DNA of 64,000 nucleotides from Lineus longissimus (Eukaryota; Nemertea; Pilidiophora; Heteronemertea; Lineidae): contig NC_088315.1 of the NCBI RefSeq assembly GCF_910592395.1, positions 12,218,501-12,282,500 of the forward strand, written 5' to 3'. Positions 1-11,489 of the stretch are shown here, piece after piece. How positions within the stretch are numbered: position 1 is the stretch's first letter; every line of letters begins with the position of its first letter. The position numbers and the translations under genes were made by a program. The notes under the pieces were generated by a model that did not search any database, was not told the DNA's origin, and saw nothing but the letters and a program-made list of their open reading frames with translations.

Positions 1-340
1 TATCGCCGCAAAGCTGGAAAATATCTTTGAGTGAGGTATGTTCAGCGAAGATTGCGAAAATATCATCTTTCGAAAAATTGATCAAACTCGGTTGATTTTG
101 CTTGGAATTTGATGAAATAAACACCAATTTTTTCTTTCAATAACTAACAATTTCGCCATCTTTGATCAATCGCTCTCCCCGAACAGTCGTGCATGCTACA
201 TAGGTTTTAGTCTCTGCCACAAATATGGCGCGAGTTAGTATCAAACTTTTACCGATAGGTGACAGTAGCAGCGCAACGCAGAGAGAAACGCTCTTTTGGC
301 GCAGCGAACGGGGGCGCGGCCAACTGACTGTGTTAATATT

Positions 341-1052
341 AGCTTTTGCAAATTTCTTCTCGGTGTAAATAAAAAGGCTGGTAATATTCCCACTATGAGC
401 GAACTTGGGAGATTCCCTATTGGGATTGATATAATATGTAAAATCTATAACTACCACACACACCTGGATAATACTGACAATCCAGTTTTAAGAGATGCTT
501 TTACTGAATCAAATTTGTTACACTCCAAGGGCTTTTACTCCTGGTTCTCTTTTTATAAGGAATTGTCGAAGAAAATCAATTTTGATTTATGTAATCCAGA
601 CATCTCCTCTAAAACAATCAAGAAACATATGAAGGAGCGTTATAAATCGTTCTGGTTTGAAAAGTTCTATCAGAAGTTCATTGGTTTAAATGAGGGAAAA
701 TTTTGTACATATGTAGCTTTTAAAAATAGATTTTGCTACGAAAATTATCTCGATGATATCCAAAATAGGTAGCACAGGTCCCATTTTACCAAATTAAGAC
801 TGAGTAATCATTGTCTTTTAATCGAGAAAGGCCGCTACTCTCGTCCTATTATCCCCAGGGATGAGAGATGGTGCCCTCACTGTCTATCATTGGGAATCAA
901 AGAAACTGAAGATGAGACTCACGTTTTGTGTTCATGCCCTTTGCTCTCTAACCTTCGTGATAAATATTTGAGCAAAACTCGAATTGGGTTAACAAATGAA
1001 CTTTCAAATAGAAATCTATTATTATATCTTTTAACTGCTGAAGACAGTGGTA
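341..1052 (+). pseudogene. LINE ORF2 C-terminal fragment
   Basis: This is the 3' end of a non-LTR retrotransposon ORF2, downstream of the reverse transcriptase core. The reading frame is open from about 341 but is broken by one in-frame TAG at 770-772, after which the same frame continues. It then encodes the block typical of LINE C-termini: a KLRLSNH stretch, a CPHC pair, EDETH and a CSCP pair, which together form a probable CCHC-like zinc knuckle. The catalytic domains are absent, so the copy is 5'-truncated, as usual for LINEs. It ends abruptly near 1052, where an antisense ORF1-like segment begins. The family resemblance (CR1/L2-like) rests on recognised motif order, not on a search. Confidence 0.75.
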
Positions 1053-1527
1053 TCTCGCCAAGTTGTAACGCTGATATTACAATCTCTGGCAGGACCTCTC
1101 TCTGATCCAATTCACATAGGGCACTTAGAATATCGACGACATTTGCTTCCTCAGCCGACCTCGTCGTCGAGGTTTGTCTCATCGTCTTTTTCCCTATAAT
1201 GTTCATATCGCATTTGTCCCAGAGTACGTGTTTTGCCTCAATTATAGCGTCACCGTTAAAGGTACCTATCACTACCTTTTTTATATTCTCAATCGATGCG
1301 GATTGCATTGCGTACACCACGTATGCTAAAATGGCGTTATTAATAGTCACCTTGGTCGATCTGTTATCGGCATCTTTTTTGACATTCTCACAGTCAATAT
1401 CCCCGTCATTTGACTGTCCTTTGGCCATTTTATGCTCCGGGCTAATCCCTTGTACTGGACTCAACATGTCCTGCTTTCGTTTATTGGTATCCTCATTCTC
1501 TGCGGTATTTCCACCCCTGATGTGCAA
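1050..1527 (-). pseudogene. ORF1-like domain, probably mobile-element derived
   Basis: An uninterrupted minus-strand frame starts at a Met at 1527 (MHIRGGNTAENED). After a hydrophilic N-terminus it contains a block of about 90 residues with AIIEAKHVLWDKCD, then a basic RQTSTTRSAEEA stretch, then DILSALCELDQREVLPEIVI. I know similar blocks from repeated, RT-associated ORFs in invertebrate genomes and take it for an ORF1/gag-like protein; no biochemical role can be assigned. The open frame runs on to 919, but from about 1050 it is only the antisense of the LINE fragment, so the real protein is cut there. Its upstream sequence (1530-1625) recurs at 25.8 kb. Confidence 0.5.
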
Positions 1528-1529
1528 TT

Positions 1530-1625
1530 CACCAAAAAAAACCCGCTATGCTAGGACACAACTCCTCTCGCCAGTCCGCACAATTTATCAGTGCAGGTAA
1601 TAAAATAAAAGTGTCGTAATCACTT
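1530..1625. repeat. Dispersed repeat, copy 1 (partner 25800-25925)
   Basis: Sequence around CCCGCTATGCTAGGA, then CGCCAGTCCG, CAGTGCAGGTAAT and AAAAGTGTCGTA is repeated with divergence at 25800-25925 in the same orientation. It lies just upstream of the minus-strand ORF1-like frame, so it may be part of that element's 5' leader. Confidence 0.5.
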
Positions 1626-1929
1626 TAAGATTAAAATGGAAGGAGAATCAATACATGCCGGTACTTGTCTCAATTAAGAATGAGTGCCGGTACACTTTCA
1701 GTGTATTTAATTAGTTTCATTATCAGTAGGTGGCGCCACCTTCAATACTCCCCGAATCCTGCCAGGTGGCCAAGGATAAAGCAAAAAAATATATAGTTCT
1801 GCCAAGTCGGCGCCCTATATACTCGAGGGAAACATTGTCTGGCACTTTAGATAGGCAATGTACATTCCGATTTTAGGTTGTTCAAAACAAGTGTTGTCCC
1901 TCAAGGCCTTCATATACTACATGACAAAA

Positions 1930-1998
1930 GTAGAAATCAGCGGCTTGTGGTATTCGACTCGATGACTCGACGACGCGATGACTCGATGACGCGATCAA
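1930..1998 (-). repeat. Dispersed repeat rich in TCGA steps (partner 6088-6165)
   Basis: The stretch with CGACTCGATGACTCGACGAC and the flanking TTGTGGTATT is the reverse complement of 6088-6165. Internally it is a small tandem of GATGACTCGA-like units. Confidence 0.6.
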
Positions 1999-1999
1999 G

Positions 2000-2715
2000 T
2001 TGGAATCTTTTTAAAGAATATCACTGCCTGGACTGTAATTTATACATAGAATCATAAGTGGAGGAAAATAAAAAAGAACTGATCATTACCAACCCCTTTC
2101 CAGCTGTTTTCACCGTATCTAATCCGACCATTTTTCGTTTCCTACAAGTTCGCATTTTTGATAAAACCATGCGCCATGTTGCTATGCAAGCTTACCGTCA
2201 ATACAGCTGAATACACCTAAATATAGCTGGTTCAGATCAACCTCCTACCCAGGTTCTTTACGAGCAGAAATTCCAATGTTAAAATGACACGCGAGTTCCT
2301 GGAGACAAGGTTGGCTCTGGACGCAAGGGCCCAACGCGCCGCGTAGCGGCAAAAAAGCGAAGCTGGCGAAACATTTATAACGGGTCACCGTCACTTATTA
2401 TTGGACTTATAGCGCATTTACGGGGTTGCAACTATTTTGCTTTATAGTGTCACCAGGAAAGAAAAGCATGCGACCTAACGCCGATCTATTTGTATAAAGT
2501 GATAATTGGAAGGTATATAGTAGGAAATATCAATAAAATAATCATTCCATGTCGTCTTTTGAGGGCATTTTTGATTGTAAAAAATATATGTGTACGTCAC
2601 CGTAGTCTCTGCAATGATAATTTTATCAGAGCAGTCTCGCGCAAGTAGAAGTTCTTTACCTATTAGTTCTTCACTTATTAGTCTCAACGTCTGGCGCAAA
2701 GCCAGACGTTTTCCA
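2000..2715. other. No recognised feature
   Basis: I see no conserved frame, inverted repeat or RNA gene in this stretch. Confidence 0.5.
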
Positions 2716-2721
2716 TTACGA

Positions 2722-2860
2722 TTTCACTACGATGTTTGACAAGAAGGAGCAGTGCGCGAGATATGCTAATGAGCAGACTTCCCTCGCTTGAGTTTCTGAA
2801 GAATGTTCCATATCGCGCTAAGCTCATCACTACTGATTATGACAGGCGTGCAGCGGTAGG
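2722..2860. repeat. Duplicated block, copy 1 (partner 4692-4830)
   Basis: About 130 bp with the landmarks GACAAGAAGGAGCAGTGCGC and GAATGTTCCATATCGCGCTA is shared, with few differences, with 4692-4830. Short frames cross both copies on both strands but contain no domain I recognise. Confidence 0.65.
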
Positions 2861-3644
2861 TATCTGCTCCCCAACTTCCACCCTAATACGGTACAATAAG
2901 TTACCGTTTGATGGGAATGGGACAATGCCCTCACTGTGTATGGAGTCATAGGGATAAGAAGACATTATTCATTAGTGTTGGTACAAGTGATTTTGCCCAA
3001 AAAGCATGCGCATTCAAAAAACAAAATATGCAAGGTTACGGTATCACGTATGTATATATGATACATGACCATGACGACGTGCAGAAAGTGCACTGGCCAG
3101 TGCATACCCTATGGCTATGTACTAGTAAACATGGTAAACATGAACAACATCATTATTCATCGGCAGTTCATTTTACTCCGAGCTTTTCCTGAAACATAGC
3201 CATGATGATTAGGCCTACCATGTACCATGACCAATAACAGCACTAGATCATGTAGATGTCAACAAGTTCACATGAACCGTATAATCCCGCATGGCGCATG
3301 TGGGGCATGCGTCTAAACCAAAGCCCCAAAATCACTTGTTTTGGTCTATTTCACTTGTGTTTCCCCCGTCTCCCAGTCCATAATACATTTACAGTTTACA
3401 ATCCCCGATCATGGCCCAACAAAAGGTCATCGGTTGACTAAAGGAACACAACTGTTCAATGGATTTATAGTTGAATGCGATCAAACTACGTCTTTTCAAT
3501 CGTGGATTGTAAATTTAACCCCATGGGCCTAGGGAAGGCCCTATAACAATACTTTCGACACAGTTATTATCTCCGCTGCCTCCACCATGTTACACACAGT
3601 GCTCACTGCTGATTCTAAAATGCGCCACCTAGTCAAAACAGGAC

Positions 3645-4455
3645 ATATGTTCTTCTAGGAATAGATCTCTTTCCAATATTTCGTCATTCCACTATCGTCA
3701 TCACCTCATCATACTTTCATTGATATTACAGGCACACATCCACAGAGCACTCTTCAAATCATCTACACAGTGGTTATCCAACTAGGATTATAAAGGTAAT
3801 TTCTTAGCCCTAAACAGTGGGTTTCAGTCTTGATAAAGGGGCACTATTGCTAGCAGCTAGGTAGGCAAGATAAAGTTAGACGAAGTAGCCGATAGGGGTC
3901 TCTCACCCCTCAAAGTCCGTCAAACAACTATTCAAGCTTGTACAAGGAATACATGCAGCGCTGACTCTAACAAGACCCAATGGGAATGTCGCACAGTCAT
4001 CTGTCAAAAACAAGACCTATGTTGCAGTATGATCTCTTGCCAATATTTAATAATTGCACTATCGTCATCACCTCATCATACTTCATTGACATTACAGGTA
4101 CACATTGACATAGACCACTGTTGCAGTCAACGACACAGTCGCTATCCAAGTAGCATTATAGAGGTAATTATCATTATCATACCTCATTAGCATGTGAACC
4201 AATCACGTCGCGTCCTTTGCGATCACGGCAAAGCCTCATGGAATAATGTCTTTCACCGTTGAATAATTTTTCATATTCCATGCCTACAACTTCAATTTCT
4301 TCATATTCCATGGCTAGAAGTTCAATACTAATATAATATCCAAGATAAAGTTACAAGAAGTAGTCAATAGGGGTCTCTCACCTCTCACTGTATGTCCACA
4401 CTATTCACGCTTGTACGAGGAATACATTCAATGCTGAATCTAACAACACCCAGGG
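3645..4455. repeat. Diverged tandem duplication of about 400 bp
   Basis: Two consecutive blocks share the same landmarks in the same order: CACTATCGTCATCACCTCAT (near 3690 and 4055), then GATAAAGTTA, TAGGGGTCTCTCAC and AGGAATACAT (near 3870-3955 and 4331-4430). They differ enough for the duplication to be old. No coding potential is evident. Confidence 0.6.
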
Positions 4456-4691
4456 CCCTTACTCTGTATATTAGTCACTGGAAGATGGCCCATTTCACTC
4501 CTTGCTTCTACTTCACCTATAGTCTCATTGCAAACGCCTCAGTTCTATGATATCACATTCACTTTCAGCTGTCATGCAACGCAACAACTGTGCTATCTGC
4601 CATCGCACATCAACGAAGAAGTGCAGCCGCCCACATTCCACCTCACGTCTGTCCGACCAGCTGCAATCCTCGAGGATGCCCCACTGTACCA

Positions 4692-4830
4692 CGATTTCAC
4701 TACGATGTTTGACAAGAAGGAGCAGTGCGCGAGATAGGCAAATGAGCAGACTTCCCTCGCTTGAGTTTCGGAAGAATGTTCCATATCGCGCTAAGCTGAC
4801 CACTGCTGACCATGACAGGCGTGCATTGGA
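4692..4830. repeat. Duplicated block, copy 2
   Basis: Same block as 2722-2860, same orientation. The downstream flank differs (TGGACTGGTACAGG here), so the shared unit ends near 4830. Confidence 0.65.
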
Positions 4831-5351
4831 CTGGTACAGGTTGGAACTGAACATTAAATATGCTGGTGGTGACGCTTTCTGATGAGAAGTTGGTCGTGAC
4901 TGATGCAGTATCCTTGGACTTGTCCACAGCATCGTTCAATCATTGCTCTCTGTGCTGCCTTGATTCTGTACTTACCCAAATACTAAGACCAAATGCCTGT
5001 TGACTGTGCTTTAAGAGAGACTGGCGCCATGCCTAGAGATATGACTGACCCCTATTGGCAAATTTGTATGACTTTATCTTGCCTACCTAGCTGCTGCCTA
5101 TAGTCTCCCTTTAACTGCGGAGCACTTCAAAGTCGATAAAATGCCATGTTCCACCTTTTAATGTGTTCAGACCGCCATTTTCAAAATAATCAAGTCAGGA
5201 CACTACCTTCTAGTCTCATAATAAATTTTGCTTTCCTCAATAATAACATTTCTTCTTCTTCAATGCTTTCATCATTCCAAACTTCTCCTCCTCTGACTTT
5301 TACAGGGGTACAGTCATGGCAATCAAAACCCAAATACTGAGACCAAATGCC

Positions 5352-5413
5352 TGTTGACTGTGCTTTAAGAGAGACTGGCGCCATGCCTAGTCTCTCTTAA
5401 AGCACAGTCAACA
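5352..5413. repeat. Perfect 25-bp hairpin
   Basis: A 25-nt arm (5352-5376) starting TGTTGACTGTGC is followed by a 12-nt loop (5377-5388) and its exact complement (5389-5413). The left arm and loop also occur alone at about 5000-5035, so an inverted copy of an existing sequence seems to have been joined to it. Confidence 0.9.
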
Positions 5414-5713
5414 GACACCAACCCCCTCAGACTCAGAAACCACAAACGCCCAACCCTTCCTGCTACCTTAATACTTCTGGATATCCGTTCAGCACGGCAA
5501 TATTAAATGTCCTATACACCTTTCCAGAAATGGGCCGCTGAGTGTCCGAAATAGTGATGTCATAAGGGGAAACTAGGCCTGTGGTGGAGGGACAAAGGAG
5601 ATAGTCATGGTTGACCAACACACTTGGATGCCTTTAATGACGGACAAGGGGGAAAAAGTTAGTTCCAATGCAAGCCACCAATTTCGGAAAGCATGTATAG
5701 GGGCTGATGTATT

Positions 5714-5735
5714 GGGGGGGGGGGGGGGGGGGGGG
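5714..5735 (+). repeat. Poly-G tract (22 G)
   Basis: An uninterrupted run of 22 G; a shorter run of 14 G lies at 5956-5969. Confidence 0.95.
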
Positions 5736-6087
5736 CAGATGTCAAGGGGCGGAAGAGGGACTGAGTGACTGAGTCTAAAAAACTGCACATATGCGAAATT
5801 CCGATTGTTGACAGACTACCACATGACATCTGACATTGGCCACTAGAAGCTTGTTTGTCAATTAAATCTCCGGTCATTTTGCATGCTATGAAACTTCCGC
5901 GAGTCCTTTAAATATCAAAATCAATCGCGGGGACCAATCTTCAGTGGCCATGGCTGGGGGGGGGGGGGGCACATCCTTCTACATACCGTAGCTGGGTATG
6001 GGAAGGCCGAGCTAAAACCTCTGCTGTTGCAGCGGTAGCCCGGAGACCAGGATCATGGGATTCCGTATTTTAGCAAAATCCATAGCA

Positions 6088-6165
6088 ACGATCGCGTCAT
6101 CGAGCCATCGCGTCGTCGAGTCATCGAGTCGAATACCACAAGCCGAAATCAGCTGCTACAAAAGT
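6088..6165 (+). repeat. Dispersed repeat rich in TCGA steps (partner 1930-1998)
   Basis: Reverse complement of 1930-1998, including the GTCGAATACCACAAGCCG edge. Confidence 0.6.
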
Positions 6166-6483
6166 CACCTTCGACATTCCACAGAAGTCGAAATTTCTCC
6201 ACACACTGATAGACATGTGGACGTGCAAAACGCAACTGCGACATATGTTTCCAGGTGACACTCGACAATAGTCAATAATGTAGCACACATTTGCTACAAA
6301 ATGATCCCGACAGGCCACAGAAATCACCATTTGCCACATATATTTTTGTGACTTTTAACAGTTGTTGACTGGTCACTACACATTCATGACATTCCACGTC
6401 AACAATGACCAAAACTCTTCTACACCGACGTCACACTTCATAACCATGGCATACATCGAACTGGTCGCATCGGTATGTCTGTC

Positions 6484-6976
6484 TCTCATTAGGGAGTTTC
6501 CGCATCGCTTACGATTACGATTACGATTACGATTTCAAAGTCGTAATCGTAATACTCTCAAAACCGGCATGAACCAGAAATTTTGTTTCCGCATTCACAC
6601 CAACGACTTGGTGTACTGTAGTATAGGCCATATACTCTACTCTCATGCTCTGGGTGCACTTTTCTCGGCGCTAAAACATGATCAAAATCGCCGTTGATCA
6701 CATTAAATGCAGTTCCTATGTTTGATAGATAGGTTCTAAAGTATTCTTCAATGAATATTTCACCTTGAATTTGATATGTAGCGTGGAAAATAGGCTTTTC
6801 GCTAATCCATGTGATCGTTTTTCGACTTACGAAGATCAGCCGGAATCCTCGTAAGAACGAGACGAAAGTACCATCGACGATTTTGCTGGGGATGACGTAG
6901 CACCAAAAATCGATGACGTCAAACACAAATCGTAATCGTAATCGTAATCGTAATCGTAAGCGATGCGGAAACTCGC
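6484..6976. mobile_element. MITE with TTACGA hexamer arms
   Basis: The left end reads GAGTTTCCGCATCGCTTACG followed by GATTAC-phase hexamer repeats. The right end is the mirror image: repeated CGTAAT, then CGATGCGGAAACTC. The extreme left (TCTCATTAGGGAGTTT) resembles the end of the repeat at 15417-16138 (GGTCTCGTTAGGGAGTTT), so the two may be moved by related enzymes. I cannot define a target-site duplication. No transposase is inside. Confidence 0.7.
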
Positions 6977-7529
6977 GTCATCTGCTGTTAGCATAAACAA
7001 CGGCGGGTATTAAAACAGTACAAGCACTCAAGTATAATCAACATGAATGAGATTTACATTTTGCCTCAGAATATTTGGACTATGGGACTGTAGCCTGTGT
7101 ACCACGCAAAGGGAAGTGGCTCCGCGTGCGATTTGCTCTGTCCTCATTCTAATTTAAACGACCAACATAGATTCATAAGTAGTGGATGAATTGCAATCCA
7201 AATCACAGGGTTTACACCCAATTTTCTTGTATTGTCTTCCAAGCAAATAATATTAAACTGGATATTGATATATTTTGTTCATTTATTTCTTGGGTAAACG
7301 TGTATTGAAATTGGTCGGGGCATATTTACCAACATTACCAATGTGAACCTTACCGGTGACGTCCAATTCAGTAGCGATTTCGGCTATCTTTTTCCTCTTT
7401 TCGTTCCTAGCGTGGTACAGAGGGCATTTGACGTTGAAAAGACATTCTTGCACCCCCCAAAGATCACAAAATCTTGATCATCATCATCATTACCGGTGTT
7501 GTAACCCTTTTGGATTTTTGCCGGAGGTA

Positions 7530-7815
7530 TGGAGTCCACTATAGGCTACTGTCCACCTATGTGGGATATTTTACTTGCCCTGGCATAGACACTCAGGTAC
7601 AAGGGTACAAGGGACCACGGCTTTTAGTCTCATCCGACAGACCCTCAACTATTTCATACGTTTTTAATGTACGTGTTGTGAAGAGCCAGGAATTTTAGTT
7701 CCATGAAAGCCACGCCGGTTCATCCGGAAATACAATCCTGGGTTCTCCCCGGGATCGAACCCGGGCCCTATTGCGTGGTAGCCAGCAGTGTTAACCTCTA
7801 GGCTATGAGGCTGGA
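7530..7815 (-). mobile_element. tRNA-derived SINE
   Basis: Read on the minus strand, the head (about 7815 to 7745) carries an A box (TAGCCTAGAGG) and a good B box (GGTTCGATCCC), the internal promoter of RNA polymerase III. The body running towards lower coordinates is shared with a second copy at 20508-20740, including GTCTATGCCAGGGCA near the 3' end. The head does not fold as an intact tRNA and continues into a conserved body, which favours a SINE over a tRNA gene. Confidence 0.75.
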
Positions 7816-8011
7816 GCGGCCACCTGAAACGCGGTCACAATAGTCGTAATCATCTACACACCTATTGACTTTTGTGGTTAACGTTTTCAACTTTCAACAA
7901 GGCGGGACATATGGATACTTCGTAACAAAAGTTCCAATCGTATACACATTGCAAAATTTTTGGGGAAACAAGCCACAAAATGACTTTTGTCATGCAGTGT
8001 ATGGAGGCCTT

Positions 8012-8911
8012 GGCCCGTATTCATCAAGCTACTTAAGTCAAAGTATGGTGCCTAATAAGGTACCTGAGTTGAGTACTATACCTAAGTGGAATTCTCCAAG
8101 CTACTTACCTAAAGTATCGTACTCAAATCCACCCCTAAATCTAAGACACCTGTCGGTGTGTCCTAAGTCGAAGTGTGTTGGCTTTTAGAACATAAATGCT
8201 AATCATTTCGTAAAGAAAGCTACTTCGAGATGGCTGCGTTAATGCTGTTGGCGCAAATGGACATAAATTTGCGGCGCGCTATGAGGCGGGAAAGTGTATT
8301 TCGGGACATAGTGCATCCATTGGAATCTTGAACTTTATCAAAGATATCGGTTTGATCATGGTACTATTTTAGCCCGTGCGTTCATTGCCTCTGTGATTCG
8401 AACCCATGCTTGGTGCTTTTTCTGAGATGTGACGTTCGGCCCGAATTTGGATACAATCAAATCAAATTCCTTTTCGTATTCTTCCATCAATCTCAGCTTT
8501 TCAGCCTCTGTAAAGTTTAGTTTTTATGTCGACTTATCCATTGCGTCTATACCGCTCTAAACTAGTGGATACCGGCCAATGCACAGTTAGTATAGGCCTA
8601 TCACCAAAGCCTCACCCAAGATGAACTCGGAATCGTAATATTACACAGTTCACCATCGTGGTCATTGAGGCGCTCGACCCAGAACTATCCCCAATCCACA
8701 GTAATGTACATAAAAAGCCTGTGAAATGTGACATACACCCTTGGAATTGATATTTGGACACATCTAGGCACCATACCTAAATTTGAGTATACTACTTAGC
8801 CATGTAGGTACTTAAGTCCAGTTATGAATTCCAACTTAAGTACGGTACTTAGCTCAGCATGGTACTTAGAGCTTAGGCATTCCTAACTTAAGCTGCTTGA
8901 TAAATACGGCC
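8012..8911. mobile_element. MITE with TIRs like GGCCGTATTTATCAAGC
   Basis: The left end (GGCCCGTATTCATCAAGC, then CTTAAGT) and the right end (ACTTAAG, GCTTGATAAATACGGCC) are inverted copies. The subterminal DNA is full of TACTTAAG and GGTACCT motifs on both arms. No frame is conserved. The target-site duplication is unclear. Confidence 0.65.
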
Positions 8912-8929
8912 CCTAAACGCTGGCGTTAA

Positions 8930-8995
8930 CTTAACTTGGCATTAAGTCTAAAGGGCTTAACTGAAGGAGATAACGCCATGTTAAGTTAACACCAA
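8930..8995. repeat. Imperfect hairpin
   Basis: GGCGTTAACTTAAC is followed, after a short spacer, by GTTAAGTTAACACC, adjoining the MITE at 8012-8911. Confidence 0.6.
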
Positions 8996-9699
8996 AGTCA
9001 GTGACAAAATTTGTTTTTAACAACCAGGCCCTGTGTCAAAACGGCGCAAATCGGTGTATTCGTCCGTTGATTCAGGAATCCCTCAAAACACATCCGTCAT
9101 TTTGACGAGCCGACGCCAGGCTCTGTGTCACTACACACCATAGCCGCATCACGAAATTATTGCGGAGGCAAATCTCTGTTGCTCTACCTCACTTAAGCTG
9201 CTCTGCATAATAAACTAACTCGATTTGTAGACATCGCACGGCCAATTCAAAGGAACACACCCTTTTTATACGTACATATATAGTAATTTTCAAAGCTAAA
9301 TCGGCACAATCCACTCGCTCACGAACGCTTTCACACCCAAAAAGTTCCATGCAAGTCAGTCAAACCGTGAAATTTTCGCTGTACGTTATGTTTGATTAAT
9401 TCAATATTGGGGGAGGGGGTCTGAACATAGGCGGCGCTTTTCTCCGCGTCACTACTTATTGAGATGTATGGTTCAAAACGCCAGTTAGCAACATGTGCGT
9501 GCGTAGTGATACCCGATATAAATTTAGGAGACCGACACTATCATGACTATTGAAATTCCCGTTTTCTGAAATGCACGTACGTAATTGACATTATCATAGG
9601 CTCAATACGACATTTCTTGTTTGATGGAGCCAGAATGCGAGAAGGAAGGATAAATGCAAGCAAAAACCTTATTAATATATTTTTTTCGTCCGCAATTTT

Positions 9700-9765
9700 T
9701 TGATGTACGGTCCCATTCCGAGATGCACGGTCCCATTCCAGGATGTATGGTTCCACAATTCCTAG
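9700..9765 (+). repeat. Short tandem repeat of about 18 bp
   Basis: Three units of GATGYACGGTCCCATTCC (the last diverged) stand in tandem; one more GATGTACGGTCC occurs at 9861. Confidence 0.75.
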
Positions 9766-9876
9766 ATCTCTTTGCTGTTACGAAGGGAATAACCATTTTA
9801 TTTGCTTCCGTGAGCAGACGAAAATGCCTCGCTTTGACTGAAAATGCCTCTTCTTCGTTGGATGTACGGTCCAATA

Positions 9877-9889
9877 CCCCCCCCCCCCC
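9877..9889 (+). repeat. Poly-C tract (13 C)
   Basis: A run of 13 C followed by a CCACCACCACC stretch. Confidence 0.9.
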
Positions 9890-10117
9890 AAACCTTCCCC
9901 CACCACCACCATGTAGATGCTGGTTCCACAACAAGCAAGTTTCACGGAAATGAAGTGATCTGAGGATTTCCGTTTTAGATAATGTTTCCATGACCAAGAA
10001 CAACAAACTTCAAGGTGATGACAGATTCTGAAAGAGCATCCTCGATCACCTCAGTATACATGCTGGTTCCAGGCTTATACTAGTTTCGTGCTAATGCTCG
10101 ACTGCACTTCCCTTTAA

Positions 10118-11106
10118 GGCGACATTCCACGTGAGAGTTTTCTCTCAGAAGTTCACTCTCAGACACTCTCAGACACCAAGTCGCATGTGGACAAGACGCT
10201 GCGAGCAGCTGTCCGAGAGCGATCAATAAATGTCAGAAGTGTTTAGCTGGGCGATCTTATGTCATGTGGACGGACCAAAGGTAGGTCATTTCGGACACTT
10301 TTTGTGATGTCAGATAGTGCTCTCAGTAAATAGGACTGGTTCTATTTTGCAATAAACTTCCAGCAAGTATTCAATGCATTGGTCATTTGGCGCATATGCA
10401 TAGCTACCAGCAACATGGACGCAAGCAAAGAGTGGAGTCGGAACGACACGTTCCAACTGATAGCTGCAACTGATAGCTGTGTTTGAGGGCAACCCGTGCC
10501 TAAGGGATGTGCAATCTAATCTCTACAGAGACAGGGGAAAGAAGGCGTTGGCGTGGAAAGAAATTGGGGCAGTTGTGGAGAGAGATGTTATAGAATCCCA
10601 ACCAGTATTGCCAACTCTTCGAAATCAGCTGCTGTCATGCGCAGGAAATTTCGAAGATGCTTCGGATCTTCAAGGAGTAATTCCTGCTGAAGAGCATGAT
10701 AGGCCCCATAGGTTTCTCTTCTCATCAGCCACTTGTGAGCCCAGATCTTGTGTTTCCTCTTCGGTTTCCTCTTCGTTTGTAGAATAATGTACACCGCAGC
10801 CGCGGCTGCTACCTCCGCGGCTGCTACGCTCTCTTCGAAGGCAGCATACTAAATGACCTTTCCCAATAGGCCTAACTAGCACGTGGAGGGATCAATGACC
10901 GTCCGATGGCTGTTTTCTAACAGTTTTACTCTCACGTGGAAGAAGCTACGAAAACATTCTCTCGAGAGAAACTCGCGATAGCTTGAAATCATCTCTCCGA
11001 TAGGAACTGTCAGTACGATTTTCTCGCACGTGGATGGATCAACTATATTTATGTCGACAGTCACTGAGAGAAAATGTCGACACTTTCTCTCACGTGGAAT
11101 GTCGCC
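10118..11106. mobile_element. Defective PIF/Harbinger element
   Basis: Terminal inverted repeats GGCGACATTCCACGTGAGAG (10118) and the complement ending at 11106 flank 989 bp. The adjoining trinucleotides (TAA left, TAT right) resemble the TWA target of this superfamily but do not match exactly. Many CACGTG and CTCTCAGA motifs fill the subterminal regions. Inside is the N-terminal part of a Harbinger-type transposase on the minus strand; the rest of the enzyme is missing, so the copy could move only in trans. Confidence 0.75.
10588..10794 (-). pseudogene. PIF/Harbinger transposase N-terminal remnant
   Basis: A minus-strand frame of 68 codons holds a basic stretch (TKRKPKRKHKIW), then GAYHALQQELLLEDPKHLRN and FLRMTAADFEELA. 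This is the pattern found just before the catalytic core of HARBI1-like proteins. The frame stops at 10588, and nothing resembling the DDE residues follows before the element's end. A much more complete but also broken relative lies at 27676-28330. Confidence 0.7.
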
Positions 11107-11489
11107 TATGTTAGGAGCTGTTCTACCTTGACCTTGACCGGTATATTTGCCTGTAGCTAACCCGTGTGTGCAGTTGTTCCAGTTATTTCACACCAACACA
11201 GTCTTTTGATATCAAAATAATCGTCACAATAATATACTCATCAAAGAAAGTTAAGGACCACTTTTTATTTTTAACATACTTGTTTTACAGCACATATTAA
11301 GGACCAGAAAATGCCTAAATATGAATGTCCTGTATGACCTCCAAGACACAGTAATCAATTCCACATGTGGTTTGTTCCAGTTGTTGTATAACTTCTTTCT
11401 AAACTTGTCACAACCTGAAAATGGGTGTTTTGGTGTGTCAAATTTTTCACAATTTTAGCCTAAATGTCTTGTCATCAATGTCAGCATGG

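Noticed and set aside
919-1050. C-terminal part of the minus-strand ORF1-like frame
   Set aside because: This stretch is antisense to the LINE zinc-knuckle coding sequence and is open by chance.
4525-4932. 135-codon minus-strand frame
   Set aside because: It overlaps competing frames on both strands in a duplicated block, and copy 1 at 2722-2860 does not keep it open.
9602-10006. Minus-strand frame of 134 codons with a glycine run
   Set aside because: It is driven by the C13 and CCACC low-complexity tract and an 18-bp tandem repeat.
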